DNA from: an uncultured Clostridia bacterium
Lineage (GTDB): Bacteria > Bacillota > Clostridia > TANB77 > CAG-508
Reading direction: 5' to 3'
DNA length: 64,000 bases
Assembly: GCA_944388805.1 (NCBI GenBank)
Contig: CALXKE010000008.1
Location: 1 to 64,000 of the forward strand
The notes under the pieces were generated by a model that worked only from the letters and a program-made list of their open reading frames with translations, was not told the origin of the DNA and searched no databases. Made by a program: the position numbers and the translations under genes. This document shows positions 52,060 to 61,055 of the stretch, piece after piece (within the stretch, counting starts at the first letter, position 1; every line of letters starts with the position of its first letter).

Positions 52060-53727
52060 ATGCTTATAAAAAGTATTAATTATGTTGAAGGATATAAAGA
52101 TTTACCAGATGGATTTTGTGCAGAATTTGATGAAGATACAAATTATATTGTTGGAGCAAATTTTAAAGGTAAAACAACTGTTGGTAGTTTGTTTAGTTGG
52201 TGTTTGACTGGGACAAGCCTATATGGAAATGAAAAAGAACAAGTAGTGAATGATAGAAAAAATAAAGAACATGTACTTGTTGATATGACTTTTATAGACA
52301 ATTATGGAATTGAACATAGATTAATTAGAGATAAAGGAAAAAAGATAAATTTAATCTTAGATGGTAAAGAAATTAAACAAGAGATGTTAGCACAATATTA
52401 TCAAGATAAAGACATTTTTTTATCAGCTCATAACCCATATTATTTTGCTTCATTAGAACCAAAAGTCCAAAAAGCATTAATTCAAAAAATTATACCAGCA
52501 ATATCACCTACAGAAGCATTTAAACTTTTAACAGAAGAGGAACAAAAAATTATAGGTGGAGAAATTGAGATTATTGGTAGTTACATAGATAAAAGAAATG
52601 AGGCAATTACGGAATTAAAAAAAGAATATGATGAAAATACAGGTAAAATACAAGCTTATGAGAGAATTGTTTTACAAACTGTTGAAGAAAAAAAGACTTT
52701 TGATAAGGAAAAAGAATTAGAAGAATTAAAAGAAAAATATAATATTCTTTCATCAAATTTAGGAAATTCTAATTTAAGTGATTTACAAAAAAGTATTGAT
52801 AGATTAGATCAAAAATTAAAAGAAATAATAGAAGAAGACCTAGAAAGTTTAAGAAAAGAATATAGCAAAGAAAAGTCGAAATTGACAGAGATTCATAATA
52901 AAAAAGCTATTTGTACTACTTGTGGACAAGAGATAAAAAATGAGGAAAGAAAGGAATACTTAAAAACATTTTATCAAAAAGAACTTGCTAAATTGCAAGA
53001 AAAAGCAAATAAACTAAAGGAAGAAGCTAGTTATTATATAGAAGAAAAAAAGAAAAAGCAAACATTATTAGAACAACTAAAAACAGCAGATGCACAAAAA
53101 ATGCAAGAAGCAATGGAAGAAATAAAAGAAAAAATAAGCCAATTACAAGAAGAGCAAAATGCAATTCTCTTATATAATAATGGTGTAAAAGTAAAGGAAG
53201 AACAAATTACAAAAGCAAAACAAGATTTGGAATTATCTAAAAAAGTACAACTAGAAATTACAAAAGAATTGGAATTAAATGATAAACAGAAAAAAATAGC
53301 CAATAAATTAAGAAGATTAATTATAGAAAAGCAAAAAGAAAAAATTAATCAATATTTAGATAAGGTAGACTTGCAATTTTGTAGGGAAAATAAGACCAAT
53401 GATAACATCACAGAATGTTGTGATATATATTACGAAGGCAGAGAATTTAAAAAATTATCAAAATCACAACAAGCAAAGGCTTGCTTAGAAATAGCAAATT
53501 TATTTAATCATTTATCTGGTATGAAAGTACCAGTTTTTTTAGATGATGCAGAATCTATAACCAATATACCACATATAGAAAATACACAAATGCTGATATC
53601 TTTAGTAATGAAATATAATCCTTTAGAAATTATTTATGATTATTCTGAAGTATTAGAAAGGAAGAAAAAGTCAATTGAAAAAGAATATAAGGAAAAGGAT
53701 GAATTTATTTTACTAAAAGCAGCTTAA
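52060..53727 (+). CDS. SbcC/Rad50-like ATPase with zinc hook
   Basis: A 555-residue SMC-like ATPase. Walker A is GANFKGKTT near residue 31. Long coiled coils (about 165-440) flank a CTTC zinc-hook motif (about residue 287). The C-terminal signature region LSKSQQAKACLEIANLFN and Walker B VPVFLDDAES complete the nucleotide-binding head. It is smaller than chromosomal SbcC, like phage-encoded versions. Next to an ERF protein it probably acts in ICE recombination or end-processing; no SbcD nuclease partner is seen beside it. Confidence 0.82.
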   Translation: MLIKSINYVEGYKDLPDGFCAEFDEDTNYIVGANFKGKTTVGSLFSWCLTGTSLYGNEKEQVVNDRKNKEHVLVDMTFIDNYGIEHRLIRDKGKKINLILDGKEIKQEMLAQYYQDKDIFLSAHNPYYFASLEPKVQKALIQKIIPAISPTEAFKLLTEEEQKIIGGEIEIIGSYIDKRNEAITELKKEYDENTGKIQAYERIVLQTVEEKKTFDKEKELEELKEKYNILSSNLGNSNLSDLQKSIDRLDQKLKEIIEEDLESLRKEYSKEKSKLTEIHNKKAICTTCGQEIKNEERKEYLKTFYQKELAKLQEKANKLKEEASYYIEEKKKKQTLLEQLKTADAQKMQEAMEEIKEKISQLQEEQNAILLYNNGVKVKEEQITKAKQDLELSKKVQLEITKELELNDKQKKIANKLRRLIIEKQKEKINQYLDKVDLQFCRENKTNDNITECCDIYYEGREFKKLSKSQQAKACLEIANLFNHLSGMKVPVFLDDAESITNIPHIENTQMLISLVMKYNPLEIIYDYSEVLERKKKSIEKEYKEKDEFILLKAA

Positions 53728-53749
53728 AATAATAATATTTGTAAAATCG

Positions 53750-53773
53750 ATATAGAGAAATCTATATTTTTTT
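53750..53773 (+). terminator. Short hairpin terminator
   Basis: ATATAGA-gaaa-TCTATAT followed by TTTTTT. It separates the ATPase gene from the bS6-like gene. Confidence 0.7.
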
Positions 53774-53798
53774 ATTATTTAAGGAGGAATAAAAAGAT

Positions 53799-54101
53799 AT
53801 GAAAAAATATGAAAGTGTCATTATTATAACACCTGAATTGGTAAATGAAAAATTAGAAAAATTTATTGAAAAGGTAAATAAAAAATTATCTGAATACACA
53901 ATTATTACACAAACTAGTGAATTAGGACTAAAAAGATTAGCTTATACAGTTAAAGGAAAAAATGAGGGTTGGTATGTTTGCTATGAATTTGAAATTGCTG
54001 ATAAAGATGAAGAAAAAAGTAAAACTATTATAAAGGAAATAGAAAAATATTTTAAAATACAAGAACAAATATTGAAATCTATTGTAGTAGGAAGGGAGTA
54101 A
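53799..54101 (+). CDS. Ribosomal protein bS6-like protein
   Basis: A 100-residue protein with bS6 hallmarks: N-terminal KKYESVIIITPEL, the central motif GLKRLAYTVKGKNEGWYVCYEFE (in parts: LKRLAYTVKG and NEGWYVCYEFE) and the end ILKSIVVGRE. The length is right for bS6, and it is separated from ssb by only two small genes, echoing the chromosomal rpsF-ssb-rpsR cluster. No bS18 gene is present. It is most likely an element-borne paralogue that could bind RNA or join host ribosomes. It is read from ATG with AAGGAGGAA. Confidence 0.78.
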   Translation: MKKYESVIIITPELVNEKLEKFIEKVNKKLSEYTIITQTSELGLKRLAYTVKGKNEGWYVCYEFEIADKDEEKSKTIIKEIEKYFKIQEQILKSIVVGRE

Positions 54102-54102
54102 C

Positions 54103-54384
54103 ATGGTAATCTATATTATATATCAAAAATTTTATGCTGATTTTGAAACAGGAGAAGAGGATAAGACCTATATAGAATGTGGATACAAAAACAAAGGAAG
54201 AGCTACAAAAAAAGCCAAAGAATTATTGAGTAAAGCACAAAAATATTTTTACATAGATAATTATGTAAAAAATAAGAGAAATCCATTTAAAAATACAAAT
54301 TGTGTTGACTTGTATAAAGAAAAAGAAGAGCAAGAAAACAAAGTTACTAGTATTGTAATAGAAGAAATAAAATTGGTAGCATAG
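54103..54384 (+). CDS. Small hypothetical protein
   Basis: A 93-residue protein starting 1 bp after the bS6-like stop (coupled). Sequence is basic with a beta start (VIYIIYQKFYADF) and a helical lysine-rich centre. No family recognised. Confidence 0.5.
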   Translation: MVIYIIYQKFYADFETGEEDKTYIECGYKNKGRATKKAKELLSKAQKYFYIDNYVKNKRNPFKNTNCVDLYKEKEEQENKVTSIVIEEIKLVA

Positions 54385-54393
54385 GAGAATGAT

Positions 54394-54678
54394 ATGGGAG
54401 AAAATAAGAAAAAAATAGAACATTGTCAAAGATGTGGAAAGAGTCTATGTCCAGAACATACATATTTTTATGTAGATGGTAATAATAGAGCAATTACAGA
54501 AAGTTCTCCACATTTATGTAAAAAATGTTATGAAGAAAAATATAATGTGAAAATTAAAACAGAAGTAGAAAAATTTAAAGAACATCTAATCAAAATATTA
54601 ATCAATCTAAAACTACAAAATCACATAGATAGTGTAAAGATAGATAGATTAATTGATTATATAAATCAAGAAAAATAA
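54394..54678 (+). CDS. Zinc-ribbon protein
   Basis: A 94-residue protein with a treble-clef or zinc-ribbon domain: HCQRCGKSLC, CPEHTYFYVDG and LCKKCYEEKY. The C-terminal half is helical and charged. It lies between the bS6-like and ssb genes with a TAGGAGAA site. It probably binds nucleic acid or protein; specific role unknown. Confidence 0.6.
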   Translation: MGENKKKIEHCQRCGKSLCPEHTYFYVDGNNRAITESSPHLCKKCYEEKYNVKIKTEVEKFKEHLIKILINLKLQNHIDSVKIDRLIDYINQEK

Positions 54679-54692
54679 GGGAGGAATTGATT

Positions 54693-55085
54693 ATGAATAA
54701 AGTATGTTTAATAGGAAGGCTAACAAAAGATCCAGAAATAAGAGTTATTCCAACAAGTAATACAACAGTAACCAATTTTACAATTGCTGTGAGTCGTAAA
54801 TATGTAAAGGAAGGAGAAGAAAGACAAGCTGATTTTATTCCTATCATATCTTTTGGAAAAATAGCTGATTTTTGTTCAAAATACTTTCAAAAAGGACAAC
54901 AAGTTGGTATTACAGGGAGAATACAAACACGAAATTGGAATGACGAAAGTGGTCAAAAACATTTTGCAACTGATGTTATTGCTGAAGAAGTATTTTTTGC
55001 AGATAGTAAAAAAGATACAACATCAGTGAAAAGTGAAGCAACAGAATTTGAAGAAACATTAAATAATGATGACTTACCATTTTAA
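54693..55085 (+). CDS. ssb: Single-stranded DNA-binding protein
   Basis: A 130-residue SSB: OB fold about 1-105 (MNKVCLIGRLTKDPEIRVIP start, FTIAVSRKY, FIPIISFGKIADFCSKYFQK, GITGRIQTRNWND) and the acidic partner-binding tip DDLPF. It is ICE-encoded and protects the transferred strand. ATG 54693 has GGGAGGAA upstream. The N-terminal motif is intact. The gene follows the zinc-ribbon gene by 14 bp. Confidence 0.95.
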   Translation: MNKVCLIGRLTKDPEIRVIPTSNTTVTNFTIAVSRKYVKEGEERQADFIPIISFGKIADFCSKYFQKGQQVGITGRIQTRNWNDESGQKHFATDVIAEEVFFADSKKDTTSVKSEATEFEETLNNDDLPF

Positions 55086-55100
55086 GAAAAATAAAAATAT

Positions 55101-55137
55101 AAAAAGTGGATTGAGAAATATCCACTTTTTATAATGA
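55101..55137 (+). terminator. Intrinsic terminator after ssb
   Basis: AAAAAGTGGAT and ATCCACTTTTT form an 11-bp stem ending in T's. Confidence 0.85.
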
Positions 55138-55154
55138 AATATGGAGGATAAGAT

Positions 55155-55568
55155 ATGGAAAATTATCAGAAATATACAAAAAAAGAAATGAGAAAGGTCA
55201 TAAAAAATAAAGGATTTTTAATAGTAGAAACATCAAATGGAGATGTTTTTGGCATAGCTAAAGAAGATGTTCCAGATTTTATCATATTAGAAAATAAAAG
55301 ATGCAATTATCATGTGGATTTAGAATTTTATATACCGGGATTTAATATAGTGCCACTAGCAACAACTTATGGATGTTTTCTAAATAAAATAAATCAGAAA
55401 TTTAGAGTTGAAATCATAGAAAGATTGATAAAGCTACAAAGACAAGAAATACAAGCCAAACAGGTAAAAATATTTGATACTATAAAATTCTATGACATGA
55501 CTAAAAAATGGAAAGAATCTAATTTTTTAAATAAGATGTTTGAAAAGTTCTTTAGCAAATATTATTAA
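55155..55568 (+). CDS. Hypothetical protein
   Basis: A 137-residue protein with a beta-rich N-terminal half (GFLIVETSNGDVFGIAKEDV, FYIPGFNIVPLATTYGC) and a basic helical C-terminus. Ribosome binding site GGAGGA. No family recognised. Confidence 0.5.
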   Translation: MENYQKYTKKEMRKVIKNKGFLIVETSNGDVFGIAKEDVPDFIILENKRCNYHVDLEFYIPGFNIVPLATTYGCFLNKINQKFRVEIIERLIKLQRQEIQAKQVKIFDTIKFYDMTKKWKESNFLNKMFEKFFSKYY

Positions 55569-55585
55569 AGGAAAGGATAATAGAA

Positions 55586-56242
55586 ATGGAAGATAATAAA
55601 TATAATAACTTTTTAAAATTACTAAATTTTAAGCCAGAAAAATATTCACAAGAAAAGGTATTTGAAGATTTTATAGCAGTATTTGGAATTAGTCTTAGTA
55701 ATAAAGTAATTTTTAACAAGGAAAATAGTAATAGATATGAAGAAATTATACAAAAATATGATAAGGATGAGAAATATATATTTTATGCATTATCAACAGA
55801 ATTAACAAGGTTATTTTGTAATGAAACAAGTCCTTATGATATTTTAGGAGAAATATATCAAAAAATCACACAAAAAAGTTATTTGAAATTACTAACAAAT
55901 AATCATAATAAATTGCAGGAAGTAGGCAAAAGACTACAAGGAATTATCAATATTAATAGAAAAAATAGTAATGGAAGAATGATAGAAGTGAATTGTGGTT
56001 CTGGAGCAATGATTCTTGCTTATGCAAGTACCTTAAAAATGTTTAAATTAGATTATAAAAAAGACTTGCAAGTTACAGCAATAGATACAAATATCAATCA
56101 TATTTTTATGACATACATACAACTATATTTTTATGATATATCTGGGATTGTTATATTATTAAATGAAAAAGATAATAAAGAAATTATGAGATTATATACA
56201 CCAATAAATGAGAATGAAAATGAAAACAAGATGGTAGCATAG
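55586..56242 (+). CDS. SAM-binding DNA-methyltransferase-like protein lacking a catalytic motif
   Basis: A 218-residue protein. MIEVNCGSGAMILAYASTLK resembles the SAM-binding motif I of N6-adenine methylases, and LQVTAIDTNINHIFMTYIQL the motif II/III region. The NPPF/Y catalytic motif is not present, and the chain ends shortly after the place where it would occur. Short proteins of this type are frequent in conjugative elements near PcfJ/PcfK genes. It may be a non-catalytic or accessory protein. Confidence 0.6.
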   Translation: MEDNKYNNFLKLLNFKPEKYSQEKVFEDFIAVFGISLSNKVIFNKENSNRYEEIIQKYDKDEKYIFYALSTELTRLFCNETSPYDILGEIYQKITQKSYLKLLTNNHNKLQEVGKRLQGIININRKNSNGRMIEVNCGSGAMILAYASTLKMFKLDYKKDLQVTAIDTNINHIFMTYIQLYFYDISGIVILLNEKDNKEIMRLYTPINENENENKMVA

Positions 56243-56270
56243 TCATTGTGTGGAAGGAGAGATACAAAGG

Positions 56271-57344
56271 ATGCAAAATAATGTATTTGAATGTATTAAT
56301 ATTACAAATGTTATTAACAAGCTAGAATTAAAAAAGACAAATCAAATTGGAAATAATATATTTGTGTATTGTCCATTTTGTCAAAGTAAAAAAGAAAAAA
56401 ATGGGTATATGAAAATAAACATGCAAAATAATTGTTATATATGTGACAATTGCGAAGCAAGTGGTACATCAATAGAATTATATGCAAAATTAAAATATAT
56501 GACTAATAAAGAAGCATTTACACAATTATTGAGAGAAATTCCAGTATTAGACAATATGCCATATGTATATAATAATCCTATAAAAAATGAGTTATATAGA
56601 GATATTGTATATAATTCTTTTTTAGATATGCAAACTTTAAGGGATGAACATATGGAAAAATTACAAAAAATAGGATTAAGTAAAGACTATATTCAAAAAC
56701 ATAATTTTAAAAGTATTGAAACAAGAGAAAAGCAAAAAAAAGAGATATGTCTAAAAATGCAGGAACAAGGATTAAAACTTGATGGAATACCAGGATTTAT
56801 GCAAGATAAAGATTTTAAATGGACTTATAAATCTCACAAAGGCATTTTTATACCAGTATTTTTAGATAATAAGATACAAGGTTTAAGAATATTATTAGAT
56901 AAAGAATATAGAAATGATACGAAAAATATATGGTTTTCAAGTAATAACGCATATAATGGAACAAAAGCAAATAATTTTATTACAATATTAAAAAATGAAA
57001 ATTTTTCATGGGCTGATATGTATAATTCTAATCATAAGACAAGCATTATTATTGCAACAGAAATGATATTAGCACATAAGTTATTTTTTAGTACAAATAA
57101 AATTGTTATAGGTATTCCCAATAATGTAGATAAGGATATTATTATCAGTTTAATAAATAGAATGAAAGTAACAGAGGTTTTCTTGTATCATGATATATAT
57201 TCTATCAAACATACAAGTGTACGCATATATAAAAATGTTATGGAAACATTAGAAAATCTTGGAATAAAGGTACATTTTAGAATTATCACAAATTACTTTG
57301 AAGAAAATGTTAAACATAGAGAAATACAAACAAAGGTGGCTTAA
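56271..57344 (+). CDS. Primase-like protein with CHC2-type zinc finger
   Basis: A 357-residue protein. The N-terminal zinc domain (VYCPFCQSKKEKNGYMKIN, CYICDNCEASGTSIEL) is of the DnaG CHC2 type. The C-terminal half contains a Toprim-like region (IIIATEMILAHKLF, IVIGIPNNVDKDIIISLI, EVFLYHDIYS). The acidic Toprim residues are partly changed, so catalytic ability is uncertain. It may prime the complementary strand after conjugation. ATG 56271 has AAGGAGAG upstream. Confidence 0.65.
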   Translation: MQNNVFECINITNVINKLELKKTNQIGNNIFVYCPFCQSKKEKNGYMKINMQNNCYICDNCEASGTSIELYAKLKYMTNKEAFTQLLREIPVLDNMPYVYNNPIKNELYRDIVYNSFLDMQTLRDEHMEKLQKIGLSKDYIQKHNFKSIETREKQKKEICLKMQEQGLKLDGIPGFMQDKDFKWTYKSHKGIFIPVFLDNKIQGLRILLDKEYRNDTKNIWFSSNNAYNGTKANNFITILKNENFSWADMYNSNHKTSIIIATEMILAHKLFFSTNKIVIGIPNNVDKDIIISLINRMKVTEVFLYHDIYSIKHTSVRIYKNVMETLENLGIKVHFRIITNYFEENVKHREIQTKVA

Positions 57345-57358
57345 AGGAGGTTGACTTA

Positions 57359-57757
57359 TTGAACAAAAAACAGGAAATAAAGGTATCTAATAAAGTGATT
57401 CACATACTAAGCAATAAAGGTTTTAAAATTAACCGATATTATTCCAGAACAACTAGAAGTATATATTTAAAATTAGATTATGGTGTATGTGGAGCAATTC
57501 GCATAAGTGATCATGTAGGAAAGAAAAAATATAAATATAAGTTCAATTTAATAAGAAATTACAACGGTCCAAGAGAAGTTAAGGATGATGGTTGTTATAG
57601 AAAATATTATAGTTACCAGCATACAAATGAACTTATTGAAGATGTAGAAAAGGAAAAAAAGGTTAAAATTCAAAAATATGGGTTAAAAAATTATGAAGAA
57701 TATATGAAAGAAAATTCAAAAAGAGATTTGTATAAATCTTTTAAAAAAGTAGCATAG
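57359..57757 (+). CDS. Hypothetical basic protein
   Basis: A 132-residue, strongly basic protein read from TTG with AAAGGAGG. Core KINRYYSRTTRSIYLKLDYG and GAIRISDHVGKKKYKYKFNL indicate a beta-rich domain. It is probably nucleic-acid-binding. No family recognised. Confidence 0.5.
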   Translation: MNKKQEIKVSNKVIHILSNKGFKINRYYSRTTRSIYLKLDYGVCGAIRISDHVGKKKYKYKFNLIRNYNGPREVKDDGCYRKYYSYQHTNELIEDVEKEKKVKIQKYGLKNYEEYMKENSKRDLYKSFKKVA

Positions 57758-57758
57758 A

Positions 57759-57783
57759 AAAGAAGGGAAACCTTCTTTTTTAT
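57759..57783 (+). terminator. Intrinsic terminator
   Basis: AAAGAAGG-gaaa-CCTTCTTT followed by T's. Confidence 0.75.
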
Positions 57784-57813
57784 GCTTATAAACTTATTTT
57801 GGAGGTAATTGAA

Positions 57814-58599
57814 ATGGAAATAAGAAAATTAGATAAGAGCTTAATAGAGATAGCAAATAGTCATAGTTTTAATGGGAATAGAGGAGAATTAAGAGAAAAA
57901 GCATATAAAGAGTATGTAGAAATGATACTAAAATGGAATATAGCAGAAAACAAAAAACAGAAAATATTAGATAAATTATATACTAAAAATATGGAATTGC
58001 TGAATTATGAAGCACAACATGTTAGTCCTATGGTCGCAGGTCCTGCTAAATATAATGCAAAGAAATATGATAAAGGAGATAAAATATTAGAACTTAGTCA
58101 TAATCTTTGTGTATGGTTAGAAGAACTAGAAAAACAAATAAAAGAATTTTCAGAAGACACAAATACAGAAAGCGAAACAGCATATATTTTGTCTGGAATA
58201 GAAAGGCTTTATAATTTAAACTTAAATCCAACAAATGACATTATGAAATTAGCAACTGTAAATAATAAGGTATTTATTAAGACTTATGAAAAATATAATC
58301 CTGTTTTTAAATGGAGAAAAAATAGTAATATTTATAAATTATATCAAAAATCTTTAAATGGAGAGATACAAGAAACAAAAAAAGAAATATTTTTTCAAGA
58401 TGATAATTTGATAGCATATATCGAAGGGGATAGAGCTTATATTAAATTTATTATGAAACCACAAAGACAATTGATAGTTGCCTTGAAAAGTAGAAAGTGG
58501 TGGTGGAATACTTATAAAAACGCATGGAGTACATATTTATCCAGATTAAATAAAGAATGGATAACTACTATTAGTGAAAGATATGATAAATATATATAG
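57814..58599 (+). CDS. Hypothetical ICE protein
   Basis: A 261-residue protein. QHVSPMVAGPAKYNAKKYDK is a motif seen in large proteins of conjugative elements and phages. The C-terminus has FIMKPQRQLIVALKSRKWWW and NTYKNAWSTYLSR. ATG 57814 has GGAGG upstream. A role with the methyltransferase-like and PcfJ/K group is possible from the context only. Confidence 0.5.
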   Translation: MEIRKLDKSLIEIANSHSFNGNRGELREKAYKEYVEMILKWNIAENKKQKILDKLYTKNMELLNYEAQHVSPMVAGPAKYNAKKYDKGDKILELSHNLCVWLEELEKQIKEFSEDTNTESETAYILSGIERLYNLNLNPTNDIMKLATVNNKVFIKTYEKYNPVFKWRKNSNIYKLYQKSLNGEIQETKKEIFFQDDNLIAYIEGDRAYIKFIMKPQRQLIVALKSRKWWWNTYKNAWSTYLSRLNKEWITTISERYDKYI

Positions 58600-58613
58600 T
58601 GGAGGTAATGAAT

Positions 58614-58976
58614 ATGAATAATCAATATTTTAGATATAAAAAGTATAAAAACTGTTTTTTTGAAGTTGGAAATTATAAAAATAATCTTCAAGCTATGTCT
58701 ATTGTTTTAAAAAATGAAAGTGGGAGTTTGGAATTAATACTAACAGTTAATAAACCTAATTATTTGTATTATCCAGATACAGCTACAATAAAAAATTATT
58801 CGGAAAATGGCGGAATAACAGATTTTTTAGAAAAGTTAGGAATTGTAGAAGAAATTTATAGCAGAGTTAAAGCACATTCTCTAGCACTAAAAAGTGAAAC
58901 AATAGATTATTGTGCTATTAATATTGAAAAACTAAAACAATATAGTAAGAAATTCAAATATAAATGGGAATTTTAA
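58614..58976 (+). CDS. DUF4313-like ICE protein (copy 2)
   Basis: A 120-residue paralogue of the protein at 49000: KKYKNCFFEVGNYKN, MSIVLKNESGSLELIL, YSENGGITDFLEKLGIVEEI. ATG 58614 has GGAGG about 9 nt upstream. Two copies in one element, 9 kb apart, suggest duplication. Confidence 0.6.
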   Translation: MNNQYFRYKKYKNCFFEVGNYKNNLQAMSIVLKNESGSLELILTVNKPNYLYYPDTATIKNYSENGGITDFLEKLGIVEEIYSRVKAHSLALKSETIDYCAINIEKLKQYSKKFKYKWEF

Positions 58977-58995
58977 AATAAGAAAGGATTTTAGT

Positions 58996-59448
58996 ATGGA
59001 AGGAATAATGAGAATAAAACAAATGGCAGAAGGTCAGAAAGACTATGTATTACTTGAAATAGTGAAATATCTAATTAGTAGAACAGATATGAATGAAAAG
59101 TATTCGAATGAAGAGAAAACTTTAAAAGGTATGGCGGAATATATTCAAGGCGAGATTATAAAGGATTTTTGTAAAAAAATGAAAACTGACAATCCTCAAA
59201 AATATGCACAAAATATAAACTATGGAGAAAAAAATATAAATTGTTTAGCCATTGGAATGTCAGAAAAAAGAACATTTGAATTAGCCATACAGTATTTTAA
59301 TAAAAGTAATGAAGAATTAGGTATTCCTAAGAAAGAAAAAAAGGTTATTAAAAAAGAAAAAGATAAATTTGGATCTATTTTTGAGGATTTACCAAAAGAA
59401 GAGGAAAAGCAAGAGGAAATAGAACAAATATCATTATTTCAAATGTAG
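58996..59448 (+). CDS. PcfK-like protein
   Basis: A 150-residue protein with helical core (LKGMAEYIQGEIIKDFCKKM, CLAIGMSEKRTFELAIQYFN) and a charged tail ending EQISLFQM. This matches the PcfK family that precedes pcfJ in conjugative plasmids and ICEs. Some annotations also connect PcfK-like proteins with the AcrIIA9 anti-CRISPR family. The gene starts 19 bp after the previous one and lies 9 bp before pcfJ. Confidence 0.65.
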   Translation: MEGIMRIKQMAEGQKDYVLLEIVKYLISRTDMNEKYSNEEKTLKGMAEYIQGEIIKDFCKKMKTDNPQKYAQNINYGEKNINCLAIGMSEKRTFELAIQYFNKSNEELGIPKKEKKVIKKEKDKFGSIFEDLPKEEEKQEEIEQISLFQM

Positions 59449-59457
59449 GAGGGAAAA

Positions 59458-60879
59458 ATGTCGTATTTAAAGAAACAATATAGAGAAATAATAGAAAAAA
59501 TAGATAAAGAACTAAAATTACCTAAAAAATGGGATGAATTTGTGAAAAAGGAAGCAGAAAAAGATAATCTAATTATAAAAACACAAGGAATATGTCATTG
59601 CAAAAATTGTGGGACAAGTTTTAAATCTAACAAAAAGATAAATGAGATAGTAAAATGTCCTCATTGTAAGAATGAATATTTAATTAAAAGAAAAAATTAT
59701 CAGTGGCATAATTTTCAAAATAGGACTTTGGTATTATTGGATAAATTAGATTCCAATTGGATAATTCGATTATTTGTTATTCAAACAGTTTATGTAAGAG
59801 GAAATATAAGACATTCAAATGCAATAGAATATGGAAGAGTGGTTTTACCAGAAGATTTGAACTTTGTTAATAATAGACTTTATTGTCATATGTATGGAAC
59901 TGAAAAAGTATTTGGAAATCAAAAAATAAAAAGATGGAGGGAATATCATCATGGATATCATAGATTACCATGTGAGGGTAAGCTATTTCCATATAATTTA
60001 AAAAAATTATTTGCTAATACAGAATATCAATATTCACAATTGTGGACATTAGCCAAAAAAGAAGATTGTATAGATATCAGCTACTATTTAAATCATAATT
60101 TACCAAGCACAGAGCTTTTAATAAAAATGAAGCTATATAAATTAGCATTCTGTCCTAAAACTTTTAATATAAAAGGTAGTTTTGAAAAAAGATTTGGAAT
60201 AGATAAAAGCTATTATCCTTTTATGAAAAAGAATAATATAGATATTGAAGAATTGGATATATTGAAATTATTTAAGAGAAAAAATATAAAAGCCATTAGA
60301 TTTCTGAAGAAATATAGATTAGACCATTTAAAAATATTAGCTAAATATATGAATATGGATAAATTAATTAATTTTATAAAAAGAAATTCCAATTTTGATA
60401 TGGATTTATATATCGATTATATACGCTTTTTGGAAATTTTAAAGATAGATTTAAAAAATAAAAAGAATTTATTTCCAGACGATATAAAAGAGGAACATGA
60501 TAAATATGAAATGCAAGTACAAATATTAGAAGTGGGTGAAGATACTCGAAATCATATTAAACAGAGGTATAATGAGTTAGAAAAATATACATTTTCGCAT
60601 AATCAATATTTTATAGTTCCAGCAAAAAGTATGGAAGAATTAGTAGATGAAAGCAAACAACAGAGCCATTGTGTAAGAAATTATGCAAAATTATATGCCG
60701 AAGGAGAATGTGATTTATATTTTATGAGAGAAAAAGAAACACCTAAACAGTCGTTAGTAACTGTTGAAGTAAAAAATGGAAGAGTTGTTCAAAGTAGAGG
60801 AAGATTTAATAGTAATATTAATACGAAACAAAAAAGATTTTTAAATTTATGGCAAAAGAAAGTATTGAAAGTGGCTTAA
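59458..60879 (+). CDS. PcfJ-like protein
   Basis: A 473-residue protein. The N-terminus has a zinc ribbon (CHCKNCGTSF, KCPHCKNEY) and WHNFQNRTLVLLDKLDSNWI (shortened). The conserved PcfJ core is near the C-terminus: KSMEELVDESKQQSHCVRNY, YAEGECDLYFMR and SLVTVEVKNGRVVQSRGRFN. PcfJ proteins are common in conjugative elements; their biochemical function is not known. It is paired with the PcfK-like gene upstream. Confidence 0.82.
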   Translation: MSYLKKQYREIIEKIDKELKLPKKWDEFVKKEAEKDNLIIKTQGICHCKNCGTSFKSNKKINEIVKCPHCKNEYLIKRKNYQWHNFQNRTLVLLDKLDSNWIIRLFVIQTVYVRGNIRHSNAIEYGRVVLPEDLNFVNNRLYCHMYGTEKVFGNQKIKRWREYHHGYHRLPCEGKLFPYNLKKLFANTEYQYSQLWTLAKKEDCIDISYYLNHNLPSTELLIKMKLYKLAFCPKTFNIKGSFEKRFGIDKSYYPFMKKNNIDIEELDILKLFKRKNIKAIRFLKKYRLDHLKILAKYMNMDKLINFIKRNSNFDMDLYIDYIRFLEILKIDLKNKKNLFPDDIKEEHDKYEMQVQILEVGEDTRNHIKQRYNELEKYTFSHNQYFIVPAKSMEELVDESKQQSHCVRNYAKLYAEGECDLYFMREKETPKQSLVTVEVKNGRVVQSRGRFNSNINTKQKRFLNLWQKKVLKVA

Positions 60880-60885
60880 AATATG

Positions 60886-60911
60886 GAATAGGAGAAGATT
60901 TTCTCCTATTC
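60886..60911 (+). terminator. Intrinsic terminator after pcfJ
   Basis: GAATAGGAGAA and TTCTCCTATTC form an 11-bp stem with a short loop. The T-run is short. Confidence 0.7.
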
Positions 60912-60913
60912 TG

Positions 60914-60971
60914 CTAATAATAAGTATAAAAAAGTGCATCAAACAGTGCATTTCTCTATGCTTATTATTAG
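60914..60971. repeat. 11-bp inverted repeat with internal direct repeat
   Basis: CTAATAATAAG (60914-60924) and CTTATTATTAG (60961-60971) are perfect inverted repeats. The loop holds GTGCAT twice. It follows directly on the terminator and may be a second regulatory structure. Confidence 0.4.
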
Positions 60972-61055
60972 TAAAAATAAAATTTTTTTTGAAATAGAAT
61001 TTATAGAAGTTAAGCAGTACAATATGATTATAAAGATGAGTAAGGAGGATTTGTA

